Source of the DNA: Saccharopolyspora_D taberi
Lineage (GTDB): Bacteria; Actinomycetota; Actinomycetes; Mycobacteriales; Pseudonocardiaceae
Length of the DNA stretch: 64,000 bases
Assembly (NCBI RefSeq): GCF_039534165.1
Contig: NZ_BAAAUX010000002.1
Location: forward strand, 1-64,000
Direction of reading: 5' to 3'
Positions 24,367 to 33,353 of the stretch are shown in pieces. The stretch's first letter is position 1. The number at the start of each line of letters is the position of its first letter. A program made the position numbers and the translations under genes. Under the pieces are notes generated by a model. The model was not told the DNA's origin. It did not search any database and saw only the letters and a list, made by a program, of their open reading frames with translations.

Positions 24367-24900
24367 ATGCCAGCCGAGCCCGACGAGAACACCGACTACC
24401 TGTCGTTCGTCGACTACGCGGTCGACCGCAGCACCCGCGAGCTGCCCGAGGTCGACCCGGTCGCGATGCGCCTGGTGCTCACCCTGCACCGGGTGACCAG
24501 CGCGCTGGTCTACGACCTGGAGTCGTCGGTGCACCGGCCGCGCGGCTGGAGCTGGCCGGGGTTCCGGGTGCTGTTCGTGCTGTGGCTGGCCGGGCCGATG
24601 GAGGGCAAGCGGATCGCCGAGCTCGCCGGGATGAGCCGGGCGGCGGTCTCGGCTCTGGTCAAGACGCTGGAGCGGGACGGGATGGTGACCAGGCGGCAGG
24701 ACGAGCAGGACCGCAGGGTGTTCTCCTTCGAGCTCACCGGGACCGGGCGGGAGGCGATTCTGGGCGCCTACGCCGCGCACAACGAGCGCGAGCAGGCGTG
24801 GGTCTCGGCGCTGAGCCGCCCGGAGCGCACGATCCTGATCGGGCTGCTGGAAAAGCTCGCCGCGGGCTCGGCCAGTGCCGAGGCCAAGCGCCGGACCTGA
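24367..24900 (+). CDS. MarR-family transcriptional regulator
   Basis: 177 residues from the ATG at 24367 (GGAG upstream). Winged helix: FRVLFVLWLAGPMEGKRIAELAGMSR, AAVSALVKTLERDGMVTRRQDEQDRR. Divergent from the hydroxylase operon; likely represses it and releases on an aromatic ligand. The same palindrome occurs again downstream before the PIG-L gene. Confidence 0.88.
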   Translation: MPAEPDENTDYLSFVDYAVDRSTRELPEVDPVAMRLVLTLHRVTSALVYDLESSVHRPRGWSWPGFRVLFVLWLAGPMEGKRIAELAGMSRAAVSALVKTLERDGMVTRRQDEQDRRVFSFELTGTGREAILGAYAAHNEREQAWVSALSRPERTILIGLLEKLAAGSASAEAKRRT

Positions 24901-24913
24901 ACCGCGGCGGATC

Positions 24914-24929
24914 GGTCAACGCTTTGACC
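24914..24929. promoter_or_regulatory. Candidate MarR operator, copy 2
   Basis: GGTCAACGCTTTGACC, six-base arms around CGCT, 59 bases before the PIG-L start. Core identical (inverted) to copy 1, linking PIG-L to the MarR regulon. Confidence 0.65.
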
Positions 24930-24987
24930 GGTGCGGGTTCGATCGAACTCGTGGCGGCCGAGGTGATGATCATGGACACTGGACCGG

Positions 24988-25716
24988 GTGGAGAAACTGG
25001 AAACGATGCCCCGGGACTGGAAGCGCGCCATGGCCGTCGTCGCGCACCCCGACGACCTGGAGTACGGGGCAGCCGCCGCGATCGCGGAGTGGACCGACAC
25101 CGGGCACGAGGTCTGCTACCTGCTCGCGACCCGCGGTGAAGCGGGAATCGACACCATGGAGCCGGAAAAGGCCGCAGTCGTCCGGGAAGGCGAGGAGCGC
25201 GCGAGCGCGGCGGTCGTCGGCGTGTCGACCGTCGAGTTCCTCGGCCACCGCGACGGCGTCCTGGAGGAAGGCGTCGCACTGCGCCGCGACATCACCGCGG
25301 CCATCCGGCGCCACCGGCCGGACCTGCTGATCACCGTGAACCACCACGACACCTGGGGCGGCACCGACTGGAACACCCCCGACCACCGTGCCGTGGGCCG
25401 CGCGGCCCTCGACGCCGCGGGCGACGCGGGCAACCGGTGGATCTTCCCGGAGCAGCTGGCCGATGCGGAGCCGTGGAACGGCGTCCGGTGGGTGGCGGTC
25501 TCGGCATCCCCGGCCCTGACCCACGTCGCGGAGGTGGGGCAGCGTTCGGTGGACCGCGCGATCGCCTCGCTGGCGCAGCACCGGGCCTACATCGCCGCGC
25601 TGACCGATCAGGATCCCGAGGACTACGCGCGATCGATCATCACCGAGGCGATCGAGTCACTGCGCGAAAGCCACGGCGTGGAGCGGGGAGTGGGCTTCCA
25701 GCTCTTCGCGCGTTAG
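24988..25716 (+). CDS. PIG-L family deacetylase (LmbE-like)
   Basis: 242 residues from the GTG at 24988; an ATG at 25006 is an equally possible start. Zinc site AHPDD near the N-terminus, with NHHDT and TPDHRAVG further on. Family members remove N-acyl groups from GlcNAc-type or mycothiol-related sugars, or cleave amides of xenobiotics. Location beside a MarR operator shared with the aromatic hydroxylase suggests a catabolic amidase role. Confidence 0.85.
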   Translation: MEKLETMPRDWKRAMAVVAHPDDLEYGAAAAIAEWTDTGHEVCYLLATRGEAGIDTMEPEKAAVVREGEERASAAVVGVSTVEFLGHRDGVLEEGVALRRDITAAIRRHRPDLLITVNHHDTWGGTDWNTPDHRAVGRAALDAAGDAGNRWIFPEQLADAEPWNGVRWVAVSASPALTHVAEVGQRSVDRAIASLAQHRAYIAALTDQDPEDYARSIITEAIESLRESHGVERGVGFQLFAR

Positions 25717-25789
25717 GCGGGGTCGGGATGGCCCGCCCGCGGCCGGGGCGATCCTGGTGGCGATGGCGGCCGTCGCCGGAGCGTCCGGT

Positions 25790-26719
25790 TCAGCAGCGGC
25801 CCTCGCGCCAGTAACCCATGAACGCCACCGAACCGCGCGGCACGCCGTAGTCGTTGACCATCAGCCGCCGCAGCCGCTTGATCACCGCGGCCTCCCCGGC
25901 GAGCCAGCCGTAGAGGTCGCCGGTCGGGTCGTCTTCGGGGATCTCCCACAGGCTCGCGTTGTCGACGTCGATGTCCTCCAGCTCGGCGCCCGCCGGGCCA
26001 GTGGGTTCGCACAGCTCGGCCAGCGCGCGGGCCACCGACTCCTCCAGCAGCTGCCCGTGCGGGACCGCACCGGAGCGGACCAGCCAGCGCACCTCGACGC
26101 CGTCCGGAACGTCCCAGGTCTGCTCGTCCCCGGAGGCGGGCACCTCAACGCACACGATGCCCCGCGCGTCCGGCGGCAGTGACTCCACGATCGCGGCGAC
26201 CGCTGGGACCGCAGTCTCGTCGCCGGCGAGCAGCAGCCTGCGCGAGGTGGCGGGCGGGCACCACTCGACGCCCCACATCCGGCCCGTGCCGGGGCGGTCG
26301 GGGCCGAGCAGGGCGATCGTGTCGCCCGGACCGGTCGTCGCGGCCCAGGACGACACCGGCCCGCCGTGCCCGTCCTCGGTGCCGTGCAGCACGAAGTCGA
26401 TGTCGAGCTCGGCGGTCTCGGGCCGGTGCTCCCGGACGGTGTAGGTGCGGATGGTCGGGCGCACCTCGTCGGGCATGGCCAGCCACCGCGGGTACCAGTC
26501 GGTGCCGTCCGGGACGTCGTCCACGGTCCGGCCGGGCCGCGGCAGCACCACCTTGATCCGCTGGTCGAAGCCGCCCGCGCCGAAGCGGCGCAGGCTCTCG
26601 CCGGTGAAGGTCAGCCGCACGAAGTTCGGCCCGAGCCGCACGCTGCGGGCCACCTCGACGACGTGCATCCGGTAGTCGGGAGCGTCCGCGCGGCGTCTCC
26701 CGGTGCCCATCGTCGTCAC
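25790..26719 (-). CDS. Siderophore-interacting protein (NADPH-dependent ferric-siderophore reductase)
   Basis: 309 residues; GTG start at 26719 with GGAGG eight bases upstream. FAD-binding RTYTVR motif, then the SIP C-terminal domain (LLLAGDETAVPAVAAIVESLP, GYWREGRC end). Releases iron from imported siderophores by reduction. Divergent from a siderophore binding protein with an IdeR box between them. Confidence 0.9.
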   Translation of the reverse strand: MTTMGTGRRRADAPDYRMHVVEVARSVRLGPNFVRLTFTGESLRRFGAGGFDQRIKVVLPRPGRTVDDVPDGTDWYPRWLAMPDEVRPTIRTYTVREHRPETAELDIDFVLHGTEDGHGGPVSSWAATTGPGDTIALLGPDRPGTGRMWGVEWCPPATSRRLLLAGDETAVPAVAAIVESLPPDARGIVCVEVPASGDEQTWDVPDGVEVRWLVRSGAVPHGQLLEESVARALAELCEPTGPAGAELEDIDVDNASLWEIPEDDPTGDLYGWLAGEAAVIKRLRRLMVNDYGVPRGSVAFMGYWREGRC

Positions 26720-26755
26720 TTCGCAGACCTCCGTCGATGATCGTTCTCTGCGTGC

Positions 26756-26774
26756 TAGCTTAGCCTAACCTTAA
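26756..26774. promoter_or_regulatory. IdeR/DtxR iron box
   Basis: TAGCTTAGCCTAACCTTAA overlaps the consensus TTAGGTTAGCCTAACCTAA: 16 of 19 matches when aligned from 26755. It lies between the divergent siderophore reductase and binding-protein genes, so both should be repressed by iron-loaded IdeR. Confidence 0.85.
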
Positions 26775-26790
26775 TTATCAGGAGGTACAT

Positions 26791-27789
26791 GTGCGTCGCA
26801 AGATCCAGGCCATCGCCGGTGTGCTCGCGATCAGCGGTGTTCTGGCGGGCTGCGGCTCCCGGGCCGAAGCGCCGGCGAGCGGGCCGTGGTCCTACACCGA
26901 CGACCGCGGCACCGTGGTCAACGCCGACAAGCGCCCGGAGCGCGTCGTCGCGCAGGTCTCGGCTGCCGGGGCGCTGAAGGACTTCGGCGTCGAGGCCGTC
27001 GGCACCTTCGGGCCGCTGGTGGCCGACGACGGGTCCACCGAGCCGGAGGCGGGCAGCGTCGACCCGGCGAAGGTCACCGACGTGACCGGTCCCTCCTACG
27101 GCGAGCTGAACATGGAGCGGCTCGCCTCACTGCACCCGGACCTGCTGGTCAGCGGCAAGTACGCGGAGTTCGCCGGGCTGTGGCACCTGACCCAGGACCA
27201 GGAGGAGACGGTCCGGAAGATCGTGCCCACGGTCGGCGTCGAGCAGTCCGGGGTCGCACTCCCGGAAAGCATCCGCAAGTACAGGGAACTGGCCCGCGCG
27301 CTCGGCGGGGACGTCGACTCCGAGCGGGTGCGCGCCGACGAGGAGCGGTTCAACGCAGCCGCCCAGCGCCTGCGCGACATCGGCGCCCGCCTGCGCGCCG
27401 AGAACCGCACGATCCTCGCAGTCGGTGGCACGCCGCAGGAGTACTTCGTCGTGGTCCCGGGCCGCAACCCGGACCTGGACTACTACACCAAGGAGCTCGG
27501 CCTGCCGATCCGCACCCCGGACCACCCCGACACCGCGGGCGGCGGCTACTTCGAGCGGCTGTCGTGGGAGAACGCGAACGCCTACACCGGTGACGTGCTG
27601 ATGTGGGACACCCGCCGCGCCTCGATGAAGCCCGAGCAGATGAAGCAGAACCCGCTGTTCGCCGCGCAGCCCGCCGCGGCGGCGAACCGCTTCGTCGAGT
27701 GGGACGCGGTCGCGCCGATGAGCTACGCCAGCTACGCGCGGATCATGACCAAGCTGGCCGACCAGCTGGAGGCCGCCATGCCCCGGTGA
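26791..27789 (+). CDS. Iron-siderophore ABC transporter substrate-binding lipoprotein
   Basis: 332 residues; GTG start with GGAGGT upstream. Signal peptide with lipobox GVLAGCGS; FepB/TroA-type fold with GTVVNADKRPERVVAQ and MERLASLHPDLLVSGKY. Binds ferric siderophore outside the membrane. No permease or ATPase genes follow, so it must use components encoded elsewhere. Confidence 0.9.
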   Translation: MRRKIQAIAGVLAISGVLAGCGSRAEAPASGPWSYTDDRGTVVNADKRPERVVAQVSAAGALKDFGVEAVGTFGPLVADDGSTEPEAGSVDPAKVTDVTGPSYGELNMERLASLHPDLLVSGKYAEFAGLWHLTQDQEETVRKIVPTVGVEQSGVALPESIRKYRELARALGGDVDSERVRADEERFNAAAQRLRDIGARLRAENRTILAVGGTPQEYFVVVPGRNPDLDYYTKELGLPIRTPDHPDTAGGGYFERLSWENANAYTGDVLMWDTRRASMKPEQMKQNPLFAAQPAAAANRFVEWDAVAPMSYASYARIMTKLADQLEAAMPR

Positions 27790-27896
27790 CCCCGGGTTTG
27801 TCCTCTGTGGACGCCAGCGGCAGTCCGGTCCGCCCGGGCTGCCGCCGCGCGTTCCGGGGAGGAAAATGGGCGGGGCCGTCGAACGGGAGGGCGACG

Positions 27897-29831
27897 ATGG
27901 CCACGTCCGCGGGAGTCGACGTCGGTGGCACCTTCACCGACGTGGTCGTGCACGCTTCCGGCCACCGCCCCCGCGCCATCAAAGTGCCCACCACGCCGGA
28001 CGACCAGGCCGAAGGTGTGCGCGACGGGTTGGCGGTGGCCTGGCCGGAAGGCGCGCTGCACCGGCTGCCGCACGGAAGCACGACCGCGACCAACGCCGTG
28101 CTGGAGCGCAAGATCGCGCGCACGGTCCTGGTCACCACCGCCGGGTTCGCCGGCGTCCTGCACATCGCCCGGCAGGACCGGCCCGCGCTCTACGACCTGT
28201 TCGCGACCCGGCCGGACCCGCTCGTGCCGCACGAGCTGGTCGTCCCGGTCACCGAGCGGACCGGGCCGGACGGAACCGAGATCGTCGAGCTGACCGACGA
28301 CGAGGTCGAGCGGGTGGTCGGGGAGGTACGGCGGCTCGAACCGGAATCGGTCGCGGTGAGCCTGCTTTTCGCCTACGCCGACGACTCCCATGAGCAGCGG
28401 CTGTGCGAGGCGTTGCGGAGCCTCGACGTCCCGGTGACCCGCTCCAGCGCGCTGCTGCCGGAGTTCCGCGAGTTCGAGCGGGCGTCGACGTGCGTGCTCA
28501 ACGCCGCGATCGAGCCCGTCATGCGCCGGTACCTGTCCCGGCTGACGAACCGGGTGCCGGAACCGGTGATCACGGTCATGACCTCCAGCGGCGGCACCGC
28601 CGGGGTCGAGTTCGCCGCGTCCGCGCCCGTGCACACGCTGCTGTCAGGGCCCGCCGCCGGTGTGGTGGCCGCCGGGGCGGTGGCCCGCTCGGCGGGGTTC
28701 GACGACGCGATCGCGTTCGACATGGGCGGGACCTCCACCGACGTCTGCCTGATCAGGGGCGGACATCCCGAGGTCTCGACCTCGTCGCGGATCGCCGGGC
28801 TGCCGTTCCGCACCCCGGCGGTCGGAATCCACACCGTCGGTGCGGGCGGCGGCTCGATCGCCTGGATCGACGCGGGCGGTGCGCTGCGCGTCGGCCCGCA
28901 CTCGGCGGGAGCCGATCCCGGCCCGGCCTGCTACGGGCTCGGCGGACGGGAACCGACCGTGACCGACGCGCACTGCGTGCTCGGGCACCTCGATCCCGGC
29001 CGGGAACTCGGCGGCGGGCTGCACCTCGACGTCGCTGCCGCCGAACGGGCTCTCGGCGCGATTTCCGAGTCAGCGCAAGGAGTTCTCGCGGTGGTGCGGG
29101 CGACGATGGCCCGTGCGCTGCGCAAGGTCAGCACGGAACGCGGCGTCGACCCGTCCGGTCTCGCGCTGGTCGCCTACGGCGGAGCGGGACCGCTGCACGC
29201 GACCGCGCTGGCGCGGGAACTCGGCTGCGCCGCGGTGGTGATCCCGCCCGCGCCGGGCGTGCTCAGCGCGTTGGGCCTGCTGCTGGCCCCGGCCCGCTAC
29301 GAGGCTTCGCGCACGGTCATGGTCCCGGCCGGGACGGACCTGGGCGAAACGTGGGACCAGCTGTCCGAGGAGGCCCGGCAGGAACTCGAAAAGCAAGGCG
29401 TGGCAGGGGAAATCTCCCTGTTCCGGGTGGCCGACGCCCGCTACGCCGGGCAGTCCCACGAACTCCGGCTGGACGTCGGCGGCGAACCGGACCTGACCGA
29501 GCTCCTGCACGCGGCGCACGAAAACGCCTACGGGTACGCGATGCGGGACGAACAGGCGGTGATCGTCACCGTGCGGGTCGTCGCGCAGGGCGCGCCGATC
29601 CTCGACGAACCACCCCGCGACTGGGATCAAGGAGAGCCCGCGCCGGAAAGCAGCCGGGAGCTCGGGACGACGGGGACCGCGCGGGTCCTCTCGCGGGCCG
29701 GGCTGTCCGCCGGGGACCGCGTCACCGGCCCGGCGCTGATCGAGCAGCCCGACAGCACCACGTTGCTCGACCAGGACGAGACGGCAGTGGTCGACGAAGC
29801 GGGAAACCTGGTGGTGCGTTTCGATGGCTGA
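27897..29831 (+). CDS. Hydantoinase/oxoprolinase family protein, A subunit
   Basis: 644 residues from the ATG at 27897 (GGGAGGGCG upstream). ATP-binding GVDVGGTFTDVV at the N-terminus, FDMGGTSTDVCLI in the hydantoinase_A domain, YGGAGPLHATALARELG near the end. With the B subunit it hydrolyses a cyclic amide such as a hydantoin or 5-oxoproline, or carboxylates a ketone (acetone carboxylase relatives). Exact substrate unknown. Overlaps the B gene by eight bases. Confidence 0.9.
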   Translation: MATSAGVDVGGTFTDVVVHASGHRPRAIKVPTTPDDQAEGVRDGLAVAWPEGALHRLPHGSTTATNAVLERKIARTVLVTTAGFAGVLHIARQDRPALYDLFATRPDPLVPHELVVPVTERTGPDGTEIVELTDDEVERVVGEVRRLEPESVAVSLLFAYADDSHEQRLCEALRSLDVPVTRSSALLPEFREFERASTCVLNAAIEPVMRRYLSRLTNRVPEPVITVMTSSGGTAGVEFAASAPVHTLLSGPAAGVVAAGAVARSAGFDDAIAFDMGGTSTDVCLIRGGHPEVSTSSRIAGLPFRTPAVGIHTVGAGGGSIAWIDAGGALRVGPHSAGADPGPACYGLGGREPTVTDAHCVLGHLDPGRELGGGLHLDVAAAERALGAISESAQGVLAVVRATMARALRKVSTERGVDPSGLALVAYGGAGPLHATALARELGCAAVVIPPAPGVLSALGLLLAPARYEASRTVMVPAGTDLGETWDQLSEEARQELEKQGVAGEISLFRVADARYAGQSHELRLDVGGEPDLTELLHAAHENAYGYAMRDEQAVIVTVRVVAQGAPILDEPPRDWDQGEPAPESSRELGTTGTARVLSRAGLSAGDRVTGPALIEQPDSTTLLDQDETAVVDEAGNLVVRFDG

Positions 29832-31383
29832 ACTGTCCGCAGTGGAGCTTGAGGTGTTCCGGCACGCCCTCGCCGGAGTGGCCGACGAGATGGGAGTCGC
29901 GCTCCGGCGCGCAGCGTACTCGCCGAACATCAAGGAGCGCGCGGACTGCTCCGCCGCTGTGTTCGACCCGGACGGAGACATGGTCGCCCAGGCCGAACAC
30001 ATCCCGGTGCACCTGGGCGCGATGCCCGCGAGCGTGCGCGCCGCGCTCGACACCTACGGCGCCCTGTCACCGGGACAGCAGGTCTGCGTCAACGACCCGT
30101 ACCTCGGCGGAACGCACCTGCCCGACCTCACCATCGTGGCCGCTGTCGGCGATGATGACGGGCGGCTGCTCGGTTATGTGGCCAACCGTGCGCACCACGC
30201 CGACGTCGGTGGTGCCGCGCCGGGTTCGATGCCGGCGAACGCGACCGACATCGCGATGGAGGGGGTGCGCATCCCGCCGGTGCTCATCGCCGACGCGGAC
30301 GGCGAACGCGGCGACATCGTCCGGCTCATCGCGGCGAACTCACGCACGCCCGCGGAACGCCGGGGCGACCTGCGGGCGCAGTTCGCCGCCAACCACGTCG
30401 GCGGGGTCCGGCTGCGCGAGCTGGCCTCGCGGCTCGGCGCGTCCGGGCTGGGCGAGGCGATGCGGGCGGTGTGCGACTACTCGGACCGCCGGGTCCGGGC
30501 CGCCACGGGGGAAATCCCGGACGGGACCTACCACAGCGCCGACGTGCTGGAGATCGGCGACGGGGTGGCGATCCGCGCGGCGGTCACGGTCGACGGCGAC
30601 GAGGTCACGATCGACTTCGACGGCAGCGACCCGCAGATCCCGGTCAACTGCAACGCGGTTTTCGCGGTGACGCTGTCCTCGTCGATGTTCGTGTTCCGAA
30701 TGCTCACCGACCCCGGAGCGCCTCCGAACGCCGGATGCTATCGAGCGCTGCACGTGCGGGCGCCGGAGGGAACCGTGGTGAACCCCCGGTTCCCGGCGCC
30801 GACCGCGGCGGGCAACGTCGAGACCAGCCAGCGGATCGTGGACGTCCTGCTCGGCGCGTTCGCGCAGGCGATGCCGGAGCGGGTTCCGGCCGCGAGCCAG
30901 GGAACGATGAACAACCTGCTCATCGGCAGCGGGGGAGACAACCCGTTCAGCTACTACGAAACCCTGGCGGGCGGGGAGGGCGGCACCCCGTGGCGGCCGG
31001 GGATGTCGGCGGTGCACACGGGCATGACCAACACCCAGAACACCCCGGCCGAGGCGGTGGAACTCGATTACCCGCTGCGGGTCTGGCGCTACGACCTGCG
31101 GCCCTCGTCCGGCGGCCGAGGGCGCAACCCCGGCGGGGACGGGCTGGTCCGGGAGATCGAGGCGCTGACCGACTGCACGCTGACCGTGCAGTCCGAGCGC
31201 CGGGAACGCGCGCCGTGGGGAATCGCCGGCGGCGCGGACGGAACACCCGGCCGCAACGTCATCGTCCGCTCGGACGGCAGCGAGGAAACCTTGTCCAGCA
31301 AGGGCACTTGGTCCCTGCGCCGAGGGGAGCGGGTGCGGGTCGAGACCCCTGGCGGCGGCGGTTGGGGCCGCGCGGGTGGTTGA
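29824..31383 (+). CDS. Hydantoinase/oxoprolinase family protein, B subunit
   Basis: 519 residues, normal for hydantoinase_B. LSAVELEVFRHALAGVADEMG, the conserved HADVGGAAPGSMP, and DFDGSDPQIPVNCN are visible; the C-terminus ends in a Gly-rich GGGWGRAGG tail typical of the family. Start overlaps the A gene, so the two subunits are made together. Confidence 0.9.
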   Translation: MAELSAVELEVFRHALAGVADEMGVALRRAAYSPNIKERADCSAAVFDPDGDMVAQAEHIPVHLGAMPASVRAALDTYGALSPGQQVCVNDPYLGGTHLPDLTIVAAVGDDDGRLLGYVANRAHHADVGGAAPGSMPANATDIAMEGVRIPPVLIADADGERGDIVRLIAANSRTPAERRGDLRAQFAANHVGGVRLRELASRLGASGLGEAMRAVCDYSDRRVRAATGEIPDGTYHSADVLEIGDGVAIRAAVTVDGDEVTIDFDGSDPQIPVNCNAVFAVTLSSSMFVFRMLTDPGAPPNAGCYRALHVRAPEGTVVNPRFPAPTAAGNVETSQRIVDVLLGAFAQAMPERVPAASQGTMNNLLIGSGGDNPFSYYETLAGGEGGTPWRPGMSAVHTGMTNTQNTPAEAVELDYPLRVWRYDLRPSSGGRGRNPGGDGLVREIEALTDCTLTVQSERRERAPWGIAGGADGTPGRNVIVRSDGSEETLSSKGTWSLRRGERVRVETPGGGGWGRAGG

Positions 31384-31489
31384 GCCAGCGGGCGGTTGCC
31401 GCGGTGCGGCGAACAACGCTTGAACAACTCGTGTGCGGGCTTCCATCGATCACCCGATACGGGGACAGTGGACACGGGGGTGGTTCGCT

Positions 31490-32419
31490 GTGGTCACGAT
31501 CGGTACCTGGAACCTGGAAAACCTGTTCCGTCCCGGCTCGGAAGCGGGACCGGACTCGGATGCCGAGTACGAGGCGAAGCTGGCGGCGTTGGCCGGGACC
31601 ATCGGCGAGATCGCGCCGGACGTGCTGGCCGTGCAGGAGGTCGGCGACCCGGAGGCGTTGGACGACCTGGTCGGGAAGCTGGACGGCCGGTGGCACACGG
31701 CGCTGGCGGAGCCGGACCAGCGCGGGATCCGGGTCGGGTTCCTGGCGCGTTCGGAGACGCGCGGGCTCGACCAGGTCTCGGAGTTCGCCAAGGAGCTCGC
31801 GCCGGTGCGGGTGGACGACGACGGCGACACCGTCGACAGCATGGGCAGGCCTGCCCTGCGAGCCGACATCACCGCCGACGGCCTGGAGCTGACGCTGCTG
31901 TCCTGCCACCTCAAGTCCAAGCTGCTGACCTACCCCGGCGGCCGGTTCCAGCCCCGCGACGAGGCCGAACGCGCCCGCTACGCGGTCTACGCGCTCAACC
32001 GCCGGGCGGCCGAGTCGGCCACGGTCCGCGACGCGGCCACCGAGCTGCTGGACGGGAAGCGACCGCTGGTCGTGCTGGGCGACCTCAACGACGACGAGCA
32101 CGCCGCGACGACCACGCTGCTGCACGGCCCGCCGGGATCGGAGCTCGGAACCCCGGGGTTCGACCGGCCCGACGCCGGTGACCAGGCCCGGCTGTGGAAC
32201 CTGGCCACGCTGATCCCGGAGGACCGCAGGCACTCCCGGACCTACAACGGCCGCCCCGAGCTGATCGACCACATCATGGTCAGCCACGCGTTGGTGCGCC
32301 GCGTCGGGGAGGTCACGACCATCGACGTCAAGGCGGGGTCGGTGACCGACAACCCCCGTGACCGCAAGGGGAAAGCGGGTTCCGACCACCGCCCGGTGGT
32401 TGCGCGGCTGAACGCCTAG
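31490..32419 (+). CDS. Endonuclease/exonuclease/phosphatase-family hydrolase
   Basis: 309 residues from the GTG at 31490. Motifs in order: TWNLENLF, VLAVQEVGD, SCHLKSKL, LGDLNDDEHA and SDHRPVVARLN, a complete Mg-dependent phosphodiesterase active site. No signal peptide, so cytosolic. Related to DNase I-like and sphingomyelinase-like enzymes; substrate not predictable. Stands alone. Confidence 0.85.
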   Translation: MVTIGTWNLENLFRPGSEAGPDSDAEYEAKLAALAGTIGEIAPDVLAVQEVGDPEALDDLVGKLDGRWHTALAEPDQRGIRVGFLARSETRGLDQVSEFAKELAPVRVDDDGDTVDSMGRPALRADITADGLELTLLSCHLKSKLLTYPGGRFQPRDEAERARYAVYALNRRAAESATVRDAATELLDGKRPLVVLGDLNDDEHAATTTLLHGPPGSELGTPGFDRPDAGDQARLWNLATLIPEDRRHSRTYNGRPELIDHIMVSHALVRRVGEVTTIDVKAGSVTDNPRDRKGKAGSDHRPVVARLNA

Positions 32420-32426
32420 GCAGCGG

Positions 32427-33272
32427 TCAGGCCAGATCCTCCAACACCTGAGCGAACGCCACGGCGTCGGAATCCCCGTCGCGACACCGCACGTACACGC
32501 GCCGGTGCAGCGGCGGATCGAGCGCCACCAGCGCGACCCCGGACGGCACGGGCCGGGGAGCGGCCAGCGCGGGCACGACCCCGGCCGTGATCCCCGCCGC
32601 GGCCATGGCGAGAACGGTCCCGACGTCGCGAACGACGTGGTCGGGCCGCCAGTCCACGCCGCGGGCGGCGAAGCCCTCGGCGAGCAGCGGTCCGCAGGTC
32701 CCGCCGGGATCGGCGACCCCGGCGGCGGCCAGCTCGGCGAGCCCGATCCGGTCGCGGCGGGCCAGCGGGTGCTGGCGGGGCAGGACCGCCACGAACTCGT
32801 CGGCGAACGAACAGCAGAGCCCGGGCCCGGGCTCGGTGGTCACCGCCAGGTCGATGGTGTCGTCGGCCAGCCAGGCCGTGAGCTCGTCGTCATCGCCCTG
32901 AACGGTCAGCACGTGGCTGTTCGGCCAGTCCCGTCGCAGGCGGGCCACGGCGTCGGGCACGAGCCGGACCATCGCGCTGGCGACCGCCCCGACGCGCAAC
33001 CGCGGTGGTGATCCGCTGCCCGCCAGCTCCTCGATCTCGCGCAGGTGCGCCACGACGGCCCTGGCGTGCTCGGCGACCTCCCGCCCGAGCGCGGTCAGCT
33101 CCGCCCCGCCCGGCCCGCGGTGCACCAGCGGCTCGCCGAAGTGGCGTTCCAGCGCGGCGATGGTCCGGCTGACCGCGGACTGGGTCAGCCCGAGCGCCTG
33201 CCCGGCGCGGGTGAAACCGCGCTGCTCGGCGACGGCGAGCAAGGCGCGCAGGTGGCCGACGGTCAGGTCCAC
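32427..33272 (-). CDS. LysR-family transcriptional regulator
   Basis: 281 residues from the GTG at 33272. Helix-turn-helix FTRAGQALGLTQSAVSRTIAALERHFG, then a periplasmic-binding-like effector domain. The frame continues open upstream but without conserved sequence. Divergent from a DMT transporter gene 81 bases away, which is its likely target. Confidence 0.9.
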   Translation of the reverse strand: MDLTVGHLRALLAVAEQRGFTRAGQALGLTQSAVSRTIAALERHFGEPLVHRGPGGAELTALGREVAEHARAVVAHLREIEELAGSGSPPRLRVGAVASAMVRLVPDAVARLRRDWPNSHVLTVQGDDDELTAWLADDTIDLAVTTEPGPGLCCSFADEFVAVLPRQHPLARRDRIGLAELAAAGVADPGGTCGPLLAEGFAARGVDWRPDHVVRDVGTVLAMAAAGITAGVVPALAAPRPVPSGVALVALDPPLHRRVYVRCRDGDSDAVAFAQVLEDLA

Positions 33273-33353
33273 CCCGGAGATGATTCCAGCGAATGGCAGC
33301 CATGAGCAACAGTCGTTGGACTCATCGGCGCGGGTTCGGCTGTGCTGTTCGGT

